64,000 nucleotides of DNA from Bradyrhizobium lablabi. GTDB taxonomy: Bacteria; Pseudomonadota; Alphaproteobacteria; Rhizobiales; Xanthobacteraceae. The notes below the pieces were generated by a model. It did not search any database. It was given only the letters and a program-made list of their open reading frames with translations, and was not told the origin of the DNA. This document shows, one piece after another, positions 60,008-64,000 of this stretch (its first letter is position 1; each line of letters begins with the position of its first letter). The translations under genes were made by a program, and so were the position numbers. Location of the stretch: assembly GCF_018131005.1 (NCBI RefSeq), contig NZ_JAFCJK010000009.1, positions 124,001 to 188,000 on the forward strand, in the 5' to 3' direction.

Positions 60008-60249
60008 CGGTCGTTCTCCCTTTTTTTGTCAATGCAGCCGAGGTTGAGCGAACCAGGAAAACTGGCCGGACGAAACTGTCCGGTCAACCCGATCCGGCAG
60101 ACATGCCCGATGCAGTCCCCGCATGTCCCATCATCCAAAAGTCGCAGGCTTAAGGCCTCTTGCCACGCTTGTCCAAACCGGCATGAATGCCCCGCACAAG
60201 TACCCGGCGATTCAGCCGGGGCGCACACAATTACGTTTCTGGGGGAAGC

Positions 60250-62283
60250 ATGACTGCAGAAGGCCGATCGTCAGGGAATTCGTCGCCCAATGACGATGTC
60301 GTCGCGGTTTCCGACGAGGCGCTGCAGAAGGCGGAATCATTCGTCGAGGCCGAGGAAGGCGCAACCAATCGGCTGATGGGCTGGGCAGGACGGATTTCGA
60401 CCACCATCGCGGTGGTGATGAGCCTGTTTCATCTCTACGCGGCCTACGCAATCGTTCCCACCCAGGAACTTCGTTACACCCATGTCGCCTTCACGCTGGT
60501 GCTGAGCTTCCTGCTGTTTCCACTGGCGACGCGGTTTCGCAACCGCGTGCGCTGGTGGGACGTCGTGCCGGGCATCATTGCGGTCGCAACCATCGTCTAT
60601 GCGCTATGGGGAGGTGAAGACTTTACCGACCGCGCCACCACACCGGACCGCTGGGACGTCATTGTCGGCATCGTCTTCATCGTGTTGCTGCTGGAGGCGA
60701 CGCGGCGTACCACCGGACCGATCATGCCGGTGGTGTCGATCCTGTTCATCGCCTATGCGATGCTTGGCCCACACCTGCCGGCGCCCTGGACCCACCGCGG
60801 ATACGATGTGACGCGTCTGGTCGGCCATCTCTTCATTACGCTGGAAGGCATTTTCGGCGTAGCGGTCGACGTGTCGGCGACCCTGATCATCCTGTTCACG
60901 ATCTACGGCGCCTTCCTGCAGCAATCCGGCGCCGGAAAGTTCTTCATCGACTTCTCTCTGGCGCTGATGGGTGGCAAGCCGAACAGCGCGGGACGAACGG
61001 TCGTGCTGTCGTCGTTCCTGCTCGGTGGCCCGTCGGGCTCGGGCGTCGCCACCACCGTGATGATCGGCACCGTCGCCTATCCCATGCTGGCCAAGGCGGG
61101 CTTTGAGAAGAACGCCGCCGGCGGGCTGTTGGCGGCCGGTGGCCTGGGTGCGATCCTGTCACCGCCGGTGCTCGGCGCAGCCGCCTTCCTGATCGCAGAG
61201 TTTCTCAAGATCAGCTATCTCGACGTGATCTGGATGGCGACCATCCCGACGTGCCTCTATTACATGTCGCTGCTGTTCATGGTCGAACTGGACGCCCGCA
61301 GGTTTGGCGCCAAAGACGTCAGCTTCACGCAGGAGCTGACGCTCGGCCAGATGACGAAGCGTTACGGCTTCCACTTCATCTCGCTGCTGGCTGTCGTCGT
61401 CTTCATGATCATCGGCTATTCGCCGTCGCTGTCGGTGTTCTATGCCGTCCTGGTCACCTTCGCGCTGAGCTTCCTGCGCAAGGACACGGCGCTGGTACCG
61501 TCGAAGCTCGTGAAGGCGCTGGCCGACGGCTCGATCGGCGCGCTCAATGCCGCCACCACCTGCGCTTGCGCAGGCATCGTCGTCGGCATCGTGACGCTGA
61601 CGGGCCTCGGCCTCAAATTTTCGTCGATCGTGATCAGCTATGCCGGCGGCAGTCTGCTGCTGACCGCCATTTACACCTCGCTTATCGTCTGGATCATCGG
61701 TCTCGCGGTTCCGGTGACCGCCTCCTACATCATCTGCGCGGTGATCGCGGCGCCTGCGCTGATCAAGCTCGGCGTGCCCGATTACGCCGCACACATGTTC
61801 ATCTTCTACTACGCCGTGTTGTCGGAGGTTTCGCCGCCAACCGCGCTTTCGCCTTTCGCGGCCGCCGCCATCACCGGCGGCGATCCCTACCGAACCACGC
61901 TGCAATCGTGGAAATACACGCTGCCGGCCTTCCTGGTGCCGTTCGTGTTCGTGCTCGACCCGCAAGGTGTCGGTCTCCTGCTGGCGATCCCGAAGGGGGG
62001 ATCCTGGGTCGATATCCTCGAAATCACGATCAAGACGACTTTCGGTCTGCTGGCGCTTGCCGCGTTCGCCCAGAACTGGGCACTGCGACAAAATACGCCG
62101 GTCGAGCGTGGCCTGCTTCTGCTATCCGGACTGCTGCTGGTGTTCCCGAGTTTGATCGAAGCGATCGTCGAATGGATGATTGGCCGAGATATCAGCTACA
62201 CCTACGTGCCTGGTCTCGTCATCGGCCTTGGGGTGTTGCTGTGGCAGGCCAGAACGCCGGCGAGACCGGCGCTTACGACTTAA
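60250..62283 (+). CDS. TRAP transporter permease, fused small and large subunits (TAXI type)
   Basis: The 677-residue membrane protein joins a DctQ-like N-terminal part to a DctM-like permease. Many helices are spread along 45-670, and blocks such as FSLALMGGKPNSAGRTVVLS, LLGGPSGSGVATTVMIGTVA, LAAGGLGAILSPPVLGAAAF and YAVLSEVSPPTALSPFAAAA are typical of the TAXI-TRAP group. It imports organic acids or similar solutes using a sodium or proton gradient. GGGGGAAG lies just before the ATG at 60250. The binding-protein gene follows after 21 bases, so they form one transport operon. The substrate is unknown. Confidence 0.92.
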   Translation: MTAEGRSSGNSSPNDDVVAVSDEALQKAESFVEAEEGATNRLMGWAGRISTTIAVVMSLFHLYAAYAIVPTQELRYTHVAFTLVLSFLLFPLATRFRNRVRWWDVVPGIIAVATIVYALWGGEDFTDRATTPDRWDVIVGIVFIVLLLEATRRTTGPIMPVVSILFIAYAMLGPHLPAPWTHRGYDVTRLVGHLFITLEGIFGVAVDVSATLIILFTIYGAFLQQSGAGKFFIDFSLALMGGKPNSAGRTVVLSSFLLGGPSGSGVATTVMIGTVAYPMLAKAGFEKNAAGGLLAAGGLGAILSPPVLGAAAFLIAEFLKISYLDVIWMATIPTCLYYMSLLFMVELDARRFGAKDVSFTQELTLGQMTKRYGFHFISLLAVVVFMIIGYSPSLSVFYAVLVTFALSFLRKDTALVPSKLVKALADGSIGALNAATTCACAGIVVGIVTLTGLGLKFSSIVISYAGGSLLLTAIYTSLIVWIIGLAVPVTASYIICAVIAAPALIKLGVPDYAAHMFIFYYAVLSEVSPPTALSPFAAAAITGGDPYRTTLQSWKYTLPAFLVPFVFVLDPQGVGLLLAIPKGGSWVDILEITIKTTFGLLALAAFAQNWALRQNTPVERGLLLLSGLLLVFPSLIEAIVEWMIGRDISYTYVPGLVIGLGVLLWQARTPARPALTT

Positions 62284-62304
62284 TTTATTCAGGGAGTGAT
62301 CGAG

Positions 62305-63279
62305 ATGAAAATAATGAAGAAGACCGCGGCGGTGCTGGCTGTGACGATGACGGCCGGTCTCGCTTTCGCTGGCATCGTCCATGCGCAGCAGAAGGCCATG
62401 TCGATCGGCACCGGCGGCACCGGCGGCGTCTACTACCCGCTTGGCGGCGCGATCGCCAACGTGCTCTCGAAGAGCCTTCCCAACGTGCAGGCTACCGCCG
62501 AGGTCACCGGCGGGTCGGTCGACAATCTCAAGCTGATCGGCACCGGGCAAAGCGAGATGGGCTTCACCATGGCCGACGCCGCGCTGGACGCGATGCAGGG
62601 TCATGACAAGTTCAAGAACAACAAGGTTCCTCTGCAGGCACTGCTCGTCGTCTATCCCAACCGGATGCATGTGGTGACGGTCGAGGGTACCGGAATCCAG
62701 ACCATGGCCGACCTCAAGGGCAAGCGGGTTTCGACGGGGTCACCGGGCAGCGCCACCGAAGTGATGGCGTTCCGTGTCATCGAGGCCGCCGGTCTTGACA
62801 AGGACAAGGACATGAAGCGCGAGCGGCTCGGCGTTGCCGAATCCGTCAACGCTATCAAGGACCGCAAGATCGATGCATTTTTCTGGGTCGGCGGCATCCC
62901 GACCGCGGCGGTGACGGATCTGGCGGCCACCCCCGGTATCAAGATGAAGCTGATCGACCATGGCGACCTGGCCGAGAAGATGAATGCCAAATATGGCAAG
63001 CTCTATTCCTCCAGCATGATCAAGGCGGGCTCGTACCCAGGCTACGACAAGGACAATTCCATCACCGAAGTCTGGAACCTGATCGTCACCGGCGACAAGA
63101 TGAGCAACGACGACGCCTATACGATCGTCAAGACGCTGGTGGAGAAGAAGGCCGACATCGTCGCCGTGCACAAGGAAGCCGAGAGCTTTTCGCTCGACAA
63201 TCAAGTGCAGGATCGCTCCCCGATCCCCTTCCATCCCGGCGCGTTGAAATATTTCAAGGAAAAGGGCATCGGCGGTTAA
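62305..63279 (+). CDS. TAXI-family TRAP solute-binding protein
   Basis: The 324-residue periplasmic protein has a signal peptide (MKIMKKTAAVLAVTMTAGLA, cleavage after HAQ near 27) and the diagnostic SIGTGGTGGVYYPLGGAIAN start. GKRVSTGSPGSATEVMAFRV (about 141-160) and DAFFWVGGIPTAAVTDL follow. It captures the solute for the fused permease encoded just upstream. The ATG at 62305 has GGGAGTG upstream. Glutamate-like or dicarboxylate ligands are common in the family, but this ligand cannot be deduced. Confidence 0.95.
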   Translation: MKIMKKTAAVLAVTMTAGLAFAGIVHAQQKAMSIGTGGTGGVYYPLGGAIANVLSKSLPNVQATAEVTGGSVDNLKLIGTGQSEMGFTMADAALDAMQGHDKFKNNKVPLQALLVVYPNRMHVVTVEGTGIQTMADLKGKRVSTGSPGSATEVMAFRVIEAAGLDKDKDMKRERLGVAESVNAIKDRKIDAFFWVGGIPTAAVTDLAATPGIKMKLIDHGDLAEKMNAKYGKLYSSSMIKAGSYPGYDKDNSITEVWNLIVTGDKMSNDDAYTIVKTLVEKKADIVAVHKEAESFSLDNQVQDRSPIPFHPGALKYFKEKGIGG

Positions 63280-63355
63280 GGCATGATCCGGAAAAGCGCG
63301 TAGCGGTTTTCCGAAAAGGTCATGCTCAATGAAAGAGCGAGAGCGCGATGGCGAT
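63280..63355 (+). repeat. Intergenic mosaic repeat (copy 3)
   Basis: It begins gcatgatccggaaaag and continues through ttttccgaaaaggtcatgct, with inverted symmetry between gcatga and tcatgc. This is the same family as the element at 31706, which has gatccggaaaag and gatcatgctcaa. It lies right after the TAXI stop and may form a transcript-end hairpin. Confidence 0.7.
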
Positions 63356-64000
63356 TTGTTCTCATCTCTTCGTGTTCTAACGGACGTCCACCGCAAGGTT
63401 TCCACCCGCAGGGCGGTGCAGTTTGCTCCGCCCTGTTTCTTCGCCGGCTGCCGGCAGCACCGCCGATGACGCGGTTCTGGTCGGATGCCGGGCGGACATC
63501 TGGGCCGCAAGTCGATTTTCGCGGCGGCTCCGGGGCGTGCTCGTGATCCGCGGCGCGCTCCGCTGTCCGACGATCGTCACTGGCTCGATTCGGTGCAACT
63601 ACCCGACGGATGCCGGAGACATTGCCATCGACGGTATCGATGCCCGCACCCGCGCGCGAGCCGCCGAAGGCTGCGTCACGCGACATGGCGCAGCCGTCTT
63701 CGCACACGTGACATCTCCCCATTTGACCCGTGTCGGTGTCCGACATTGGCACAGAGTCACGGCCGAAGCGGCGCCCGAACACAGAGATTAACGCGGTCTC
63801 TTGATGAGACATGGCGCGAGCATTGCGGGCGAGAGGGACGCGCTGGTCAATCGCGGCCGTGAACAATGGATGACGCATTTATTACGGTCGCTCTGGTCGC
63901 GCCGGACGTCGCTTCGCTCGCAATTTGATTCAAATTTGCGGTTTTAAGGTTATCGAAGCAATCAGCGGGCCGTCCCCAAAATTCCATGATTACCGCCGCA
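63356..64000. other. Window end without a supported gene
   Basis: About 645 bases after the repeat. Open frames exist on both strands (for example 63276-63878 minus, 63423-63791 plus) but they run through the repeat or have arginine/proline-rich frame-shadow composition and no known motif. The last 70 bases become AT-richer, as in a promoter region of a gene beyond the window. Confidence 0.4.

Noticed and set aside
61159..62091. 310-codon minus-strand frame inside the TRAP permease gene
   Set aside because: It is a shadow of a well-supported membrane protein; the translation is His/Arg/Asp-rich with no known motif.
63276..63878. 200-codon minus-strand frame near the window end
   Set aside because: Its C terminus runs through an intergenic mosaic repeat and the rest has no motif, no ribosome-binding site and unusual composition.

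Overview
The window reads as chromosomal DNA of an alphaproteobacterium in or near Bradyrhizobium (Hyphomicrobiales). The basis is the high-GC coding sequence over roughly 16-64 kb, the ispH-thrB-rnhA run beside a TrcR/DUF1013 gene, a TAXI-type TRAP transporter, FixJ-type regulators, a periplasmic-domain histidine kinase, propionyl-CoA synthetase, a glucan-exporter-like ABC protein, and intergenic mosaic repeats of the kind common in Bradyrhizobiaceae. No rRNA, tRNA or CRISPR array was recognised. No database search was run; family names come from motif recognition.

Region A (1-about 15.8 kb) is a patchy, visibly lower-GC surface-polysaccharide island littered with broken genes. Intact genes include a SAM methyltransferase, a Wzx-like flippase, a PAP2 phosphatase, a Wzz/GumC-like co-polymerase, a cytidylyltransferase-like enzyme with an altered metal site, a LuxR-type response regulator, a Crp/Fnr regulator and a polyprenyl-phosphate glycosylphosphotransferase. 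Between them lie relics of IS630, IS3 (two) and IS21 transposase genes, a 109-bp MITE-like element, and relics of a sugar epimerase and an RmlC-type epimerase.

Region B (15.9-22.7 kb) is a compact, intact co-directional operon for an unusual nucleotide sugar: cytidylyltransferase, PIG-L deacetylase, NAD-dependent epimerase, RmlC-like epimerase, C-methyltransferase, an SDR without the usual catalytic lysine, and a DUF4910 peptidase-like protein. The relics in region A look like remains of a second, parallel module of the same kind.

Region C (23-31.6 kb) is a sulfatase/phosphatase locus. A formylglycine-generating enzyme, an arylsulfatase, a dead second arylsulfatase and a Tat-exported HAD phosphatase lie on the minus strand. 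A secreted small protein, a histidine kinase with a periplasmic substrate-binding-like domain, a FixJ-type regulator and a lone receiver lie on the plus strand. Near-identical palindromes in front of the formylglycine enzyme gene and the lone receiver suggest one regulon.

Region D (31.8-64 kb) is mostly housekeeping and metabolism: a hybrid histidine kinase, GFA-type, thioesterase and nitronate monooxygenase genes, a YqaA/DedA protein, a HisE-like protein, an orphan solute-binding protein, a glucan exporter, a D-Ala-D-Ala carboxypeptidase, FadD, peroxiredoxin, a cupin/flavoprotein pair, rnhA-thrB-ispH, trcR, prpE, a Na+/H+ antiporter, an SDR and a fused TRAP transporter with its TAXI binding protein. 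The last 650 bases hold no gene I can support.
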